From positions 1 through 64,000 of the forward strand of contig CAMVMX010000005.1 of assembly GCA_947168665.1 (NCBI GenBank): a stretch of DNA of 64,000 bases. Reading direction: 5' to 3'. Shown here piece after piece: positions 35,241 through 44,717 of the stretch. The stretch comes from an uncultured Bacteroidales bacterium (GTDB taxonomy: Bacteria > Bacteroidota > Bacteroidia > Bacteroidales > P3). Position 1 is the stretch's first letter, and each line of letters starts with the position of its first letter. The notes beneath the pieces are model-generated. The model saw only the letters and a program-made list of their open reading frames with translations. It had not been told where the DNA came from and made no database searches. The position numbers were made by a program, and so were the translations under genes.

Positions 35241-36530
35241 TCAGTCGTTTTTGCGCAGTACGCGGAGGGTGGAGCAGTTGTCGGGCCGGAGCGACTGGAC
35301 GGCTTGGAGCAGGGAGGCAGGGGAGGTGTGGCGGTAGATTTGGGGTTCGCGGTTGATGAGGGATGCGTCGCCGAGCATTTCGTAGTAGCAGAGGCTCAGG
35401 GCGCGGTCGCTGGCTTTGTATTGCGAGAAGAGGAAGGTGTTTTCGTATTTGTTGGCCACTTTTTCCAGCTCGGTGGCGAGGGTGCCGGGGTGGTGGGTCA
35501 GGTCGCGGCGGAGTAGGTCGACCTGCTCCATGATGGCGGCTTCGGCTCCGGACAGGGCTTGGGCGGAAGGGTCGGTCAGTTTGCCGCTGATGACGAACAG
35601 GCCGGGACCGATGTCGCCGGTGATGTAGGCGTCGATTTCGGTGAAGAGGTTGGTTTCCTGCACCAGGCGGCGGTAGAGACGAGAGGAGTGGCCGTTGCCG
35701 AGAAGGTCGGTGAGCATGTCGTAGGCATGGAAGAGGGGGCTGAAGCGGTCGCACATGTGCCAGGCGAGGTAGAGGGCGTTGTTGGGGACGTCGCGGCAGA
35801 GGTCTTCGGCGCGGGGCTCGGTCTGCGGCGGTTCGGCGGGGTAGACCCGTTGGGACACTCCGGCAAGCGGGGTGGGATCGGCGGGACGCAGGGAGCCGAA
35901 AAGCTGCTGTACGAGTGTCAGCGAGGTGTCGGGGTCGACATTGCCCGCAATGGCGAGGATGGCATTGTCGGGGCGGTAGAAGCGGTTGTAGAACTGGCGG
36001 ACGTCGTCGAGGGAGGCTTCCTGCACATGGCGGATGTCGGCTCCGATGGTGCACCAGCGATAGGGATGGCGCTGGTAGCAGAGGGGCCGCAGGTGCATCC
36101 AGATGTCGCCGTAGGGCTGGTTGATGTAGCGTTGGTGGTATTCTTCAGTGACGACTTTGCGTTGCACATCAAGCACTTCCCAGTGGTCACCGTTGGTGTT
36201 CCAGTCGCCGGCCATGCGGTTGGCTTCGAGCGCGAGGGCTTGGGACAGATGTTGGGCGGGGACGGTGAGGTAGTAATTGGTGTAGTCATTGTTGGTGAAG
36301 GCGTTGGCCTCGCCCCCCAGGGCATCGACGGCACTGTCGAAATCGGGTACTTGGCGGGTACCGCCGAACATGAGGTGCTCGAAAAGGTGGGCAAAGCCTG
36401 TGCGGTGGGGTTTTTCGTCGCGCGCCCCTACGCAATAGAGTAAGTTGACGGTGGCTAAGGGAGTGGAACCATCGCGGTGTACCAGTACCCTCAACCCATT
36501 GTCTAACACGTAGCGTACATAATCTATCAT
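35241..36530 (-). CDS. M16-family zinc peptidase
   Basis: 429 residues from ATG 36530. Inverted zinc motif HLFEH (48-52) in GFAHLFEHLMFGG, with the third Glu ligand in the LALEANRM segment. The second, M16C-like half starts near residue 185. Length matches single-unit M16 peptidases that work as dimers. No signal peptide, so cytoplasmic. Upstream open codons are rejected because they cross the promoter region shared with the polysaccharide locus. Confidence 0.92.
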   Translation of the reverse strand: MIDYVRYVLDNGLRVLVHRDGSTPLATVNLLYCVGARDEKPHRTGFAHLFEHLMFGGTRQVPDFDSAVDALGGEANAFTNNDYTNYYLTVPAQHLSQALALEANRMAGDWNTNGDHWEVLDVQRKVVTEEYHQRYINQPYGDIWMHLRPLCYQRHPYRWCTIGADIRHVQEASLDDVRQFYNRFYRPDNAILAIAGNVDPDTSLTLVQQLFGSLRPADPTPLAGVSQRVYPAEPPQTEPRAEDLCRDVPNNALYLAWHMCDRFSPLFHAYDMLTDLLGNGHSSRLYRRLVQETNLFTEIDAYITGDIGPGLFVISGKLTDPSAQALSGAEAAIMEQVDLLRRDLTHHPGTLATELEKVANKYENTFLFSQYKASDRALSLCYYEMLGDASLINREPQIYRHTSPASLLQAVQSLRPDNCSTLRVLRKND

Positions 36531-36730
36531 AGTACGCCAAAAACGGAGGGGGTGAAAAAATATTGCATGTCGGGAATGAAAAAATCGTTTGTTTAAAAAA
36601 AAATGTGTATATTTGCAGCCCGAAGCAGATGGCCAGATGCACCGTAAATGAGTGTGACTGACCGTGGCTTCGCCGTGTCGGCAACAGGGTAACACGGGGC
36701 TAAATCAGCCTAAGTAGCATTGTTGGCAAG
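36531..36730. promoter_or_regulatory. divergent promoter region of the polysaccharide locus
   Basis: A 200-bp gap between the leftward M16 gene and the rightward locus. On the plus strand TATATTTG (36608-36615) matches the -7 consensus. The nearest TTTG (36588-36591) is only 16 nt away, shorter than the usual 19-21, so the -33 box is uncertain. It leaves a ~110-nt leader. No upxY-like antitermination gene precedes the locus. Confidence 0.55.
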
Positions 36731-38023
36731 ATGAAAATAGCTGTAGCAGGAACAGGATATGTGGGACTGAGTATAGCCACGCTGCTGGCTCAGCACAATG
36801 AGGTGGTGGCAGTGGATATAGTGCAGGAGCGTGTGGATATGGTCAACCGGAGGCAGTCGCCGATACAGGATGACTATATAGAGCGTTTTTTCCGGGAGGA
36901 TTGTGCCTTGAGAGAAGGCATGTCCGAACGGGAGAATTTTGTGCTGCACGCCCCTCTTGCCTTGGAGGCGACCACCGACTGGGAACACGGATATGCCGAC
37001 GCAGAGTTTGTGGTGATTGCAGCCCCGACCAACTACGACAGTGCGAAGAATTTCTTCGACACGTCAGCAGTGGAGGATGTGATAGGCAAAGTGATGGCCG
37101 TGAACCCCGAAGCCGTCATGGTCATCAAGAGTACTATCCCGGTGGGGTATACGCAGTCAATCAGCCAGAAACTGGGAACGGACCGCATCTTGTTTGCCCC
37201 GGAATTCCTGCGGGAGTCGAAAGCCTTGTATGACAATCTGTACCCTTCGAGGATTATCGTGGGGAGTGCGCAGGACAACGCAGCCATGCAGGAGGCCGCA
37301 CGGCGTTTCGCGGGCATTATCAAAGAGGGTGCCGTGAAGCAGGATGTGCCGGTGCTGATGATGGGTACCACTGAGGCCGAGGCTGTGAAGTTGTTTGCCA
37401 ACACGTATCTGGCCCTGCGGGTGAGCTATTTCAATGAGCTGGACACATACGCAGAGCTGAAAGGCCTGGACACGCAGCGAATTATTGAGGGTGTGTGTCT
37501 CGACCCACGCATTGGGTCACACTATAATAACCCCTCTTTTGGTTATGGTGGCTATTGTCTGCCCAAAGATACTAAGCAGTTGCTGGCCAATTATTCGGAT
37601 GTGCCGCAGGAACTGATCCGCGCCATCGTGGAAAGCAATAAGACGCGCAAAGATTTTATTGCAGACCAGGTGTTGAAGAAGGCTGGCTATTATACCTATT
37701 ATAGCCACAACAACAATTGGTCGGAGACACAGGAGAGGCCTTGCGTGATAGGGGTGTACAGGCTGACGATGAAGAGCAACAGCGATAATTTCCGCCAGTC
37801 GAGCATCCAGGGAGTGATGAAGCGTGTGAAGGCCAAAGGGGCCACCGTGATTATTTTTGAGCCCACGTTGCCCGACGGAAGTACCTTCTTCGGCAGCCGA
37901 GTGGTCAACGACTTGGAGCGTTTCAAAAAAGAGAGCCACGCCATCATCGCCAACCGCTACGACGCGGTGTTGGACGATGTGGCCGATAAGGTTTATACAC
38001 GTGATATATTCCGTCGCGACTGA
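36731..38023 (+). CDS. ugd: UDP-glucose 6-dehydrogenase, first copy
   Basis: 430 residues. Oxidises UDP-glucose to UDP-glucuronate with two NAD+. NAD-binding GTGYVG (7-12), conserved STIPVGYT (134-141), catalytic Lys220 in EAVKLFANT, and thioester Cys276 in [10 protein letters not shown]. Codon usage is GC-rich like the chromosome to the left. A paralogue with AT-rich codons lies at 39178-40605, so the locus has two. First gene of the polysaccharide run. Confidence 0.95.
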   Translation: MKIAVAGTGYVGLSIATLLAQHNEVVAVDIVQERVDMVNRRQSPIQDDYIERFFREDCALREGMSERENFVLHAPLALEATTDWEHGYADAEFVVIAAPTNYDSAKNFFDTSAVEDVIGKVMAVNPEAVMVIKSTIPVGYTQSISQKLGTDRILFAPEFLRESKALYDNLYPSRIIVGSAQDNAAMQEAARRFAGIIKEGAVKQDVPVLMMGTTEAEAVKLFANTYLALRVSYFNELDTYAELKGLDTQRIIEGVCLDPRIGSHYNNPSFGYGGYCLPKDTKQLLANYSDVPQELIRAIVESNKTRKDFIADQVLKKAGYYTYYSHNNNWSETQERPCVIGVYRLTMKSNSDNFRQSSIQGVMKRVKAKGATVIIFEPTLPDGSTFFGSRVVNDLERFKKESHAIIANRYDAVLDDVADKVYTRDIFRRD

Positions 38024-38317
38024 TGCTCAGTTGGTTTGTTAGTAAAGATCCGCTCAGAATGTGTTGTTGCTGAAGCAAGAACATCGAGGCACAATTCAAG
38101 GTGGGGTGTATTTGCACCCAAAGGGAATCTGTAAAAAAATTGGGATCTTGTACGAAGAACCATAGAGGATTATTTTCGATGGTTTTGTTGGAATGTCTTG
38201 ATATAGCAATTAATGTGTTATTGTCAGGAGATTCTTTTTTAGTTTACAAATGTCCGTCGGATTCATGCGGGTTGAGAAATGTTTGGGTTAGGTGTCAGCA
38301 TTCGTTTTCTGTCTGTT
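38024..38317. other. intergenic gap between ugd and the export lipoprotein gene
   Basis: 294 bp with no supported gene. The hairpin GGGTG/CACCC at about 38103-38118 encloses TATTTG. No clear TTTG-N19-TAnnTTTG pair is seen. Composition becomes AT-rich across this gap, which may be the edge of a transferred block. Confidence 0.4.
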
Positions 38318-39172
38318 ATGAATAGGTTGATAAGTATACTTTGTATTGTCTTGGCGATGACTTTGGTGTCGTGCCATGCTCCACTCGAGATGGCATACAT
38401 CAGTGATGCCGAGCGTGACAGTGCGCAGCAGATTCTTACATCGTATGCCAATACCATTCATCCGGGCGACCAATTGTACATCTATGTCAACAGCGAGATA
38501 ATTGAAAGTGTCATTCCTTTCAATCAGGAGACGCACATAGTGGCGTTGGAAATGAGTAGGATGAATCCGTCAAATATTCCTGCGTCAGCCAATCAGAGGA
38601 AATCGTATTTGAGAACAAAAAGGGCAGAAGTGGCAGGCTATCTGGTAGATGAAAATGGATTTATTACGTTCCCAGTTATCGGAAAGGTCCAGGCTGGAGG
38701 AATCAGTTACGACTCCCTGCAAAATTTGTTGCAAAATAAACTCATAATTGGGGGATATGTGCTGGATCCTGTAGTGACAGTCAGCCCCATGAATTTCCGT
38801 GTTTCCGTTGTGGGTGAGGTGCGTGTGCCGCAAGAATTGCATGTGACCGGAGAACGTCTTACTATTTTTGAGGCACTGGCCATGTGTGGAGATGTCACCG
38901 ATTCGGGTATGAGAACTAATGTTATAGTCATGCGTGAAAAGCACGGGGAGTTGACTCCAATACAGGTGGATTTAACCAAGAAAACAATCTTCGACTCAGA
39001 GGTATATTACTTACAGCAAAACGACATAGTGTACGTCGAACCCACACTGGCCAAAAAACGCCGCGCAGAAGAGAATGTGAACTGGCCAAAATACGTGTCA
39101 TTCGGTTTTTCAGTGGGTTCATTAATTTCACAGTTGGCGCGAACTATTCAGGTTTATCAATATAATAGGTAG
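38318..39172 (+). CDS. Wza-type polysaccharide export lipoprotein
   Basis: 284 residues from ATG 38318; a longer frame adds 13 residues before the signal. Signal [19 protein letters not shown] with lipobox LVSC. The polysaccharide export (Poly_export) domain begins near [14 protein letters not shown] (about 48) and includes [23 protein letters not shown]-like segment follows ([29 protein letters not shown]). A C-terminal hydrophobic helix (about 262-280) could cross the outer membrane. It forms the outer-membrane export pore. The partner Wzc-type protein is not in this window. Confidence 0.92.
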   Translation: MNRLISILCIVLAMTLVSCHAPLEMAYISDAERDSAQQILTSYANTIHPGDQLYIYVNSEIIESVIPFNQETHIVALEMSRMNPSNIPASANQRKSYLRTKRAEVAGYLVDENGFITFPVIGKVQAGGISYDSLQNLLQNKLIIGGYVLDPVVTVSPMNFRVSVVGEVRVPQELHVTGERLTIFEALAMCGDVTDSGMRTNVIVMREKHGELTPIQVDLTKKTIFDSEVYYLQQNDIVYVEPTLAKKRRAEENVNWPKYVSFGFSVGSLISQLARTIQVYQYNR

Positions 39173-39177
39173 TTATT

Positions 39178-40605
39178 ATGAAAATTGCAGTTGCAGGAAC
39201 CGGATATGTGGGGCTGAGTATTGCTACGCTATTGGCTCAACATAATGAGGTGGTTTCAGTTGACATTGTACAAGAAAGAGTAGATAAGGTCAATAGCCAT
39301 GTATCGCCTATCCAGGATGATTATATCGAAGCGTATTTAGCTGGATATAGAGCCAAAACAAATGAGGATATTATGAATTGGCGTGCTGGATGTACAAGCA
39401 ATATTGAAACGGTATCTTTAGACTTGCATGCTACTCTTGATTGGCAGGCAGGCTATAGAGATGCTGACTTCGTAGTCATTGCTGCCCCTACTAATTACGA
39501 CACACAGAAGAATTTTTTTGATACCTCTGCTGTTGAAGACGTGATAGATAAGGTGCTCCAAGTTAATCCTAATGCAGTAATGGTTATAAAAAGTACCATT
39601 CCAGTTGGATACACGCGCAGTCTCTATTTACGCTATGCGAACCGAGGTGTCAAACGTTTTAATCTGCTTTTCGCCCCTGAGTTTTTAAGAGAGAGTAAGG
39701 CATTGTATGACAACCTGTATCCAAGTCGTATTATAATGGGTTACCCTAAAATAATAGAAAAACTTGAGTTCTCTGAAGAGAATACGGCTATCAATGCTGT
39801 CGCCGATGTGAATTATTTAGAGCAGAAGGCCCATCAGTTTTCTGAACTGTTAAAGGAGGCAGCAGTTGGCCCAAGTCTGGATTCTGAGTATTGGAAATCA
39901 TGCGACTATAGAAATGCCGAAGCTCATAGAGCTGCCATCCCTCGTTTATTTATGGGTATGAAAGAGGCTGAGGCTGTAAAGCTTTTTGCCAATACTTATC
40001 TGGCATTGCGAGTAAGTTATTTCAATGAGTTGGATACGTATGCGGAAATGAAAGGGTTAGATACGCTGTCTATCATCAATGGGATAGGATTAGACCCCCG
40101 TATCGGTATGCATTACAATAATCCCAGTTTTGGTTACGGTGGTTATTGCCTTCCCAAAGACACGAAACAACTGCTTGCCAATTACGAAGATGTGCCTCAG
40201 AATATGATTTCTGCCATTGTGGAGAGTAATAAGACTCGGAAAGACTATATTGCAGATGCAGTCTTGAAAAAGGCAGGCTACTATGGAGCAAGCAGTGCTT
40301 ATGACACAAATAAGGAATACAGGTGTGTTATCGGTGTTTATCGTCTTACAATGAAAAGCAACTCTGACAATTTCCGTCAGAGTGCCATTCAAGGAATCAT
40401 GAAAAGAATAAAGGCGAAGGGCGCCGAGGTTATCGTCTATGAACCTACTCTTCCCGATGGAGATACATTCTTCGGCAGTCGTGTGGTAAACGACCTGGCT
40501 GAATTCAAACAGCTGAGCAAAGCTATCATTGCTAATCGATATGATGTTTGCCTTAATGACGTACAGGATAAAGTTTACACAAGAGATTTGTTCAGAAGAG
40601 ACTAA
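39178..40605 (+). CDS. ugd: UDP-glucose 6-dehydrogenase, second copy
   Basis: 475 residues. Same enzyme class as 36731-38023: GTGYVG (7-12), catalytic Lys in EAVKLFANT (268), Cys324 in [10 protein letters not shown]. It is 45 residues longer, through an extension near 55-80 and an insert at about 190-255 ([29 protein letters not shown]). Codons are AT-rich, unlike the first copy, while N- and C-terminal protein sequences are nearly the same. It starts 5 nt after the export lipoprotein stop and is followed 22 nt later by the epimerase. Confidence 0.95.
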   Translation: MKIAVAGTGYVGLSIATLLAQHNEVVSVDIVQERVDKVNSHVSPIQDDYIEAYLAGYRAKTNEDIMNWRAGCTSNIETVSLDLHATLDWQAGYRDADFVVIAAPTNYDTQKNFFDTSAVEDVIDKVLQVNPNAVMVIKSTIPVGYTRSLYLRYANRGVKRFNLLFAPEFLRESKALYDNLYPSRIIMGYPKIIEKLEFSEENTAINAVADVNYLEQKAHQFSELLKEAAVGPSLDSEYWKSCDYRNAEAHRAAIPRLFMGMKEAEAVKLFANTYLALRVSYFNELDTYAEMKGLDTLSIINGIGLDPRIGMHYNNPSFGYGGYCLPKDTKQLLANYEDVPQNMISAIVESNKTRKDYIADAVLKKAGYYGASSAYDTNKEYRCVIGVYRLTMKSNSDNFRQSAIQGIMKRIKAKGAEVIVYEPTLPDGDTFFGSRVVNDLAEFKQLSKAIIANRYDVCLNDVQDKVYTRDLFRRD

Positions 40606-40627
40606 TCTGTCATAAATATAATTCAAT

Positions 40628-41740
40628 ATGTTACCCTCCAATATCGACATCTCTGGCAAAACAGTCCTCGTTACGGGTGCTGCGGGTTTTATCGGTGCCA
40701 ATTTGGTGAAGCGACTCGTACAGGACTATAAAGATATCAAGATTATAGGTCTTGATAATATTAATGATTATTACCCAGTAGAGCTGAAGTATTACCGTCT
40801 GGCTGAATTAGGGGTTGAAAGACAGCATATTGCTGATGGTCAGGCCTCACTAAGTAATAGTTGTCCAGGCTTTTTATTTTTCAAAGGTGATATAGCGGAT
40901 AAAAGATTAGTTTCATCCATTTTTGATAGGTATCAATTCGACGTGGTCGTAAATCTGGCTGCCCAAGCTGGAGTCCGTTATTCTATTGAGAACCCTGATG
41001 CCTATATCCAGAGTAATATAATAGGCTTCTATAACATCCTTGAAGCATGTCGACACCATACTGTGCAGCACTTGGTTTACGCGTCTTCCTCAAGTGTGTA
41101 TGGTGGCAATGCCAAGATACCATTTAGCACTGACGACAATGTTGACCATCCAGTAAGTCTTTATGCCGCCACTAAAAAGAGTAATGAACTATTTGCCCAT
41201 TGTTATAGTAAGCTTTATGGTATCCCTACAACGGGTCTACGTTTCTTCACAGTCTATGGTCCTGCTGGTCGGCCTGACATGGCATACTTCGGATTTACCA
41301 ACAAATTGTTGAAAGACGAAAAAATACAGATTTACAACTATGGTAATTGTCGTCGTGATTTCACATACATAGATGATATTGTAGAGGGTGTCGTACGAGT
41401 GATGAAGAGGGCTCCAGAATGTAAGAAAGGGTCTGATGGACTGTCGTTGTCGCCGTATGCTATATACAATATTGGAGGTGGTCAGCCAGAAAACCTGTTG
41501 GCTTTTGTGCAGATACTTCAGGAAGAACTAGTATGTGCTGGCGTGTTACCGCAGGACTACGACTTCGAGGCACATAAAGAGTTAGTTCCGATGCAACCCG
41601 GTGATGTCCCAACCACATATGCAGATGCTTGTGAATTAGAACGAGACTTCGGTTTTATACCAAAAATAACATTGAGAGAGGGGTTAAGAAGGTTCGCGAG
41701 ATGGTATAGTTCTTTTTATTGTATGAGGTCGAGGGGATAG
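40628..41740 (+). CDS. UDP-glucuronate 4-epimerase-type SDR
   Basis: 370 residues. Extended SDR: NAD-binding GAAGFIG (17-23), Ser in ASSSSVYGG (about 153-156), catalytic Tyr179/Lys183 in YAATKKSNE. The pattern AGVRYSIENPDAYIQSNI is typical of UDP-glucuronate 4-epimerases, which make UDP-galacturonate. This fits the two upstream dehydrogenases that supply UDP-glucuronate. Specificity is inferred from motif and context. Confidence 0.88.
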   Translation: MLPSNIDISGKTVLVTGAAGFIGANLVKRLVQDYKDIKIIGLDNINDYYPVELKYYRLAELGVERQHIADGQASLSNSCPGFLFFKGDIADKRLVSSIFDRYQFDVVVNLAAQAGVRYSIENPDAYIQSNIIGFYNILEACRHHTVQHLVYASSSSVYGGNAKIPFSTDDNVDHPVSLYAATKKSNELFAHCYSKLYGIPTTGLRFFTVYGPAGRPDMAYFGFTNKLLKDEKIQIYNYGNCRRDFTYIDDIVEGVVRVMKRAPECKKGSDGLSLSPYAIYNIGGGQPENLLAFVQILQEELVCAGVLPQDYDFEAHKELVPMQPGDVPTTYADACELERDFGFIPKITLREGLRRFARWYSSFYCMRSRG

Positions 41741-41833
41741 CATAATATATGTTTACAGTTTACTACAGATGCGTTAATTTTTAATTTTATTCTATAATTC
41801 ACTGTCTTTGTTCTGCTTATATGAATTTTAACT

Positions 41834-41864
41834 TTTGACGATTTGAAATGAACGAGTATCTTTG
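41834..41864 (+). promoter_or_regulatory. promoter inside decayed IS
   Basis: TTTG (41834-41837), 19-nt spacer, TATCTTTG (41857-41864). It fits the transposase transcript and is still intact. It points rightwards, so it could drive transcription into the downstream half of the polysaccharide locus. Confidence 0.7.
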
Positions 41865-41884
41865 CAGCATAACACTGCAAGGAT

Positions 41885-43066
41885 ATAAACACGGGACGAT
41901 ACATTTTCTCGCAGTGACAGACTATATACCAAGATATGAGTTTGACAAGTGTGTTGCGCGGCACTTCGGTGATTACCATACGAGGGCTTTCACTTGTTAT
42001 AACCAATTCCCGTACCAGCTTTTCGACCAACTTATAACTTGCCAATCAATGCGGGATGTCTGTTTGTGCCTGAAGGCGCACAAGAACAGCCTGTATCATC
42101 TCGGTATAGCCGTTTCGGTCAACAGCACATCGCTTACCAGGGCCAATGAAAAGCGCGACTACCGCATATATGAGGATTTCAGACGTTATCTGATTGGACT
42201 TGTGAGGCCGATGTACGCTTCCGAGGCTGTGCCAGACGTGAATCTGCCAGGCTGCGAACTTCTGGCACTTGACTCCACCACCATCTCCTACAGCATCAAG
42301 CTGCAGACTTGGGCTCTCGGCAAATACTCCAAAGGCACCTCAAGATGCACACCGCGATGAGCCTTAGGGGGAGCATCCCCGTGGACATACACAAAAGCCA
42401 CGGCAAATGGCATGGCAGCAATATACTCGATGTGATGGACATAAACCAAATGACATGTTTGTCATAGACAATGCCTATGTCGATTTCAACGCCCTGTACC
42501 GCATACACAAGGCTGGCGCATTTTTCGTGACACGAGCCAAGGAAAATATGAAGTATGACGTGGTCGAATCACTTGGCGGGTTTGACTCCGGCAGCGGTGT
42601 GCGTGACGATTACATCATTCGTGTTACTGGGGTGAAATCCAGGTATTTCTATCCCCATCCGACGCGGTTGGTGGTATACCATGATGCAGACAACGACCGC
42701 GAGTTCCTCTTCATCACCAACAATACCAAGATTTCCGCCATCGATGCGGCGAACCGCTACAGAAACCGCTGGCAGATTGAAGTCTTCTTCAAATGGATGA
42801 TGCAGAACCTGACCATCAAGAAACTTTGGGGGCATTCCCTGAATGCCGTTATGACGCAGTTGTAGGTGTCAATCTACACCTACCATCTAATCGCTATAAT
42901 CAAGTCTCAGCTTGAAAGCCCGTACTCAATAACCGAGGTGGCGACTTTTTTGTCAGTGTCGGCGTTGGAGAAGAACAGCCGTCAAGAGTTGCTTACCACT
43001 CCAAACCCTGCTCTCATTCTTTCTCAAAATGACAAAGAACTAACGTTATTTGATGTAGTATCCTAA
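41885..43066 (+). pseudogene. IS4-family transposase (DUF4372 type), frameshifted
   Basis: Recognisable IS4 DDE transposase: N-terminal INTGRYIFSQ then TDYIPRYEFDKCVARHFGDY, first Asp in LLALDSTTIS, second in MFVIDNAYVDF, and the Glu region NRYRNRWQIEVFFKWM. It is broken by a lost start (ATA at 41885), frameshifts near 41915, 42340 and 42440, and an in-frame TAG at 42863, after which the same frame continues to 43066. Non-functional. Confidence 0.9.
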
Positions 43067-43186
43067 TAACTGTTAAATATTAACGCATTGGCTCTATATA
43101 CAGTTGAAAGGTGACGTAGGCGTTAACAGTGTGAGCAGAGCGTTTGTTAATAGTTCGAAGTTTATAAGAAACCCTAATGCCGAAAC

Positions 43187-44338
43187 ATGTTCTATTCAGT
43201 AAAACAAGAATTTAATGTGAACAATTCAATGGTTTCAGTAATGCTTGAATTAGTTCGTGCAGCCGTATTAGAAAGGAGTCCGTCCATCCCTCAAAATTTC
43301 ACCATAGATTGGGATAAGCTGATGGAAGTTTCGGCAGAACAAGGGTTGATAGCGTGGGTATGGATTGGAATTGAGAAGTTACCAGAGACGCAATCCCCCC
43401 CCAGACTGCAAAAAATAAACTGGTCTCTTTCAGCTCAAGCTATTAAAGAACGGTATGAATATCAAGTGACAGTACTTAAAGAGATGGTAGATGTCTGCAA
43501 GAGGAATAATATTAGGCTGATGGTTATAAAAGGTATTGGATTATCTTCATTATACCCAGATCCTTCTTGCCGTCCATCAGGTGATATAGATGTTTTTTTA
43601 TTTGGTTCATATCACAAAGGGAATGAGTTGTTTGCCAAGGATAAAATCAACGAAACGGGAAAACATGCGAAACTAGAGTATAAAGGAGTTACTATAGAAA
43701 ACCATCAAAATTTTCTAAATGTGAAATGGTCAGCGCGTCGAAAGGTGGAAAACTATATTAAGTCGAATCTCTCCAAAGCAGTACTAACTCAGGAAGGGTA
43801 CTATAATTTAGAGCCAGAGAGTAACCTATTATATTTGGTTATGCACGCTACGCGGCATCTTAATTATGTTGAAACTGGATTAACTTTGCGAAGTATTATT
43901 GATATACCTATTTTCCTCAATCATTATCGCGATTTGCTTACCCCTGATAGATGCTATGAATTAATGAACAAATTTAAAATTGCTCACTGTTTTGAACTTA
44001 TGGTTTATTTAGGAGAATGGGCATTAGATATAAATCTGACTCATTATCATAGAGGGTATGTTCCAATATCTGATCAGAATGCTGCATATGAAATGTTTAT
44101 AAAATGCAATTATATAAGAACTATCCCATCAGATATTCCCTATCTTCAATATCTTAAATTGAGTTTGGCTCAGTTTAAGCAGTGTCAATGGAAGTTTCGT
44201 TATGAGCATGTTAGTTTCTTTAACCGTCTATATTTTTTTGTAATAAAACAATTACATAGTTTAGTAAAATATTGCTTGAAAGTGGATGTTAGAAAATCTT
44301 TAAAAAGTGAAATTAAAAAAACTATTATTAAAAGATAG
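43187..44338 (+). CDS. nucleotidyltransferase-fold protein (NTP_transf_5 type)
   Basis: 383 residues; ATG 43229 is an alternative start (residue 15). A helical N-terminal part leads to VIKGIGLSSLYPDPSCRPSG and GDIDVF (132-137), the paired-Asp metal site of the DNA polymerase-beta nucleotidyltransferase fold. The layout matches the PF14907 group found in polysaccharide loci. The C-terminal half is helical with HATRHLNYVETGLTL. It would transfer a nucleotide to, or act on, an unknown substrate. AT-rich; monocistronic-looking, flanked by a dead IS and a 379-bp gap. Confidence 0.82.
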   Translation: MFYSVKQEFNVNNSMVSVMLELVRAAVLERSPSIPQNFTIDWDKLMEVSAEQGLIAWVWIGIEKLPETQSPPRLQKINWSLSAQAIKERYEYQVTVLKEMVDVCKRNNIRLMVIKGIGLSSLYPDPSCRPSGDIDVFLFGSYHKGNELFAKDKINETGKHAKLEYKGVTIENHQNFLNVKWSARRKVENYIKSNLSKAVLTQEGYYNLEPESNLLYLVMHATRHLNYVETGLTLRSIIDIPIFLNHYRDLLTPDRCYELMNKFKIAHCFELMVYLGEWALDINLTHYHRGYVPISDQNAAYEMFIKCNYIRTIPSDIPYLQYLKLSLAQFKQCQWKFRYEHVSFFNRLYFFVIKQLHSLVKYCLKVDVRKSLKSEIKKTIIKR

Positions 44339-44717
44339 TTATAAATGAATCTGTTTCTCAATAGAAAAGAAGGGTGCCGGATTCTGTTAAGATGGTCAGG
44401 GGATGGCATAATATTTGATGGACATATGGCTGTCTTTGTTGAGACTTTTCTCCAAGAGAGCCGTGTTTAATTACAGTTGGATATTATGCTCTTAAAGCTT
44501 ACATAGTGTTATTGTTTCAGTTCACATTGGAAAAGTGATGCTGTTACTCGCGCCTTGTTGCTTTGGGATGATATTATGCTCCGTATTCTGCACATTTGTT
44601 ACAATGATAGGATGCCGATTTTACACGAAAAGGAGATGGACCAAAACAAGAGAGCCTTATTATTCTTTTGATATAATACTAACCATGGAATGGGTTTTCC
44701 AATAATAAGTTAGAGAA
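44339..44717. other. 379-bp gap with two tiny open frames
   Basis: Contains a 41-codon frame (44345-44470) and a 55-codon frame (44538-44705) whose N-terminus is hydrophobic (MLLLAPCCFGMILCSVFC). Neither has a recognisable family. The gap could be remains of a lost gene or a leader for the beta-helix gene. No terminator-type hairpin was seen. Confidence 0.4.

Larger units (their letters stand above)
41768..43090 (+). mobile_element. decayed IS4-family insertion sequence
   Basis: About 1.32 kb. Imperfect inverted ends: left GATGCGTTAAT at about 41769 and right ATTAACGCATT ending near 43089. Inside is a broken transposase gene. It splits the polysaccharide locus between the epimerase and the nucleotidyltransferase-fold gene. 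Confidence 0.75.

Noticed and set aside
35200..36054. N-terminal extension of the K+ channel frame (285 extra codons)
   Set aside because: It lies over the M16 peptidase gene in another frame and is Arg/Pro/His-rich. The membrane protein starts cleanly at 35199.
42296..42835. Minus-strand frames inside the decayed IS
   Set aside because: Shadows of the broken transposase, which is recognisable on the plus strand.
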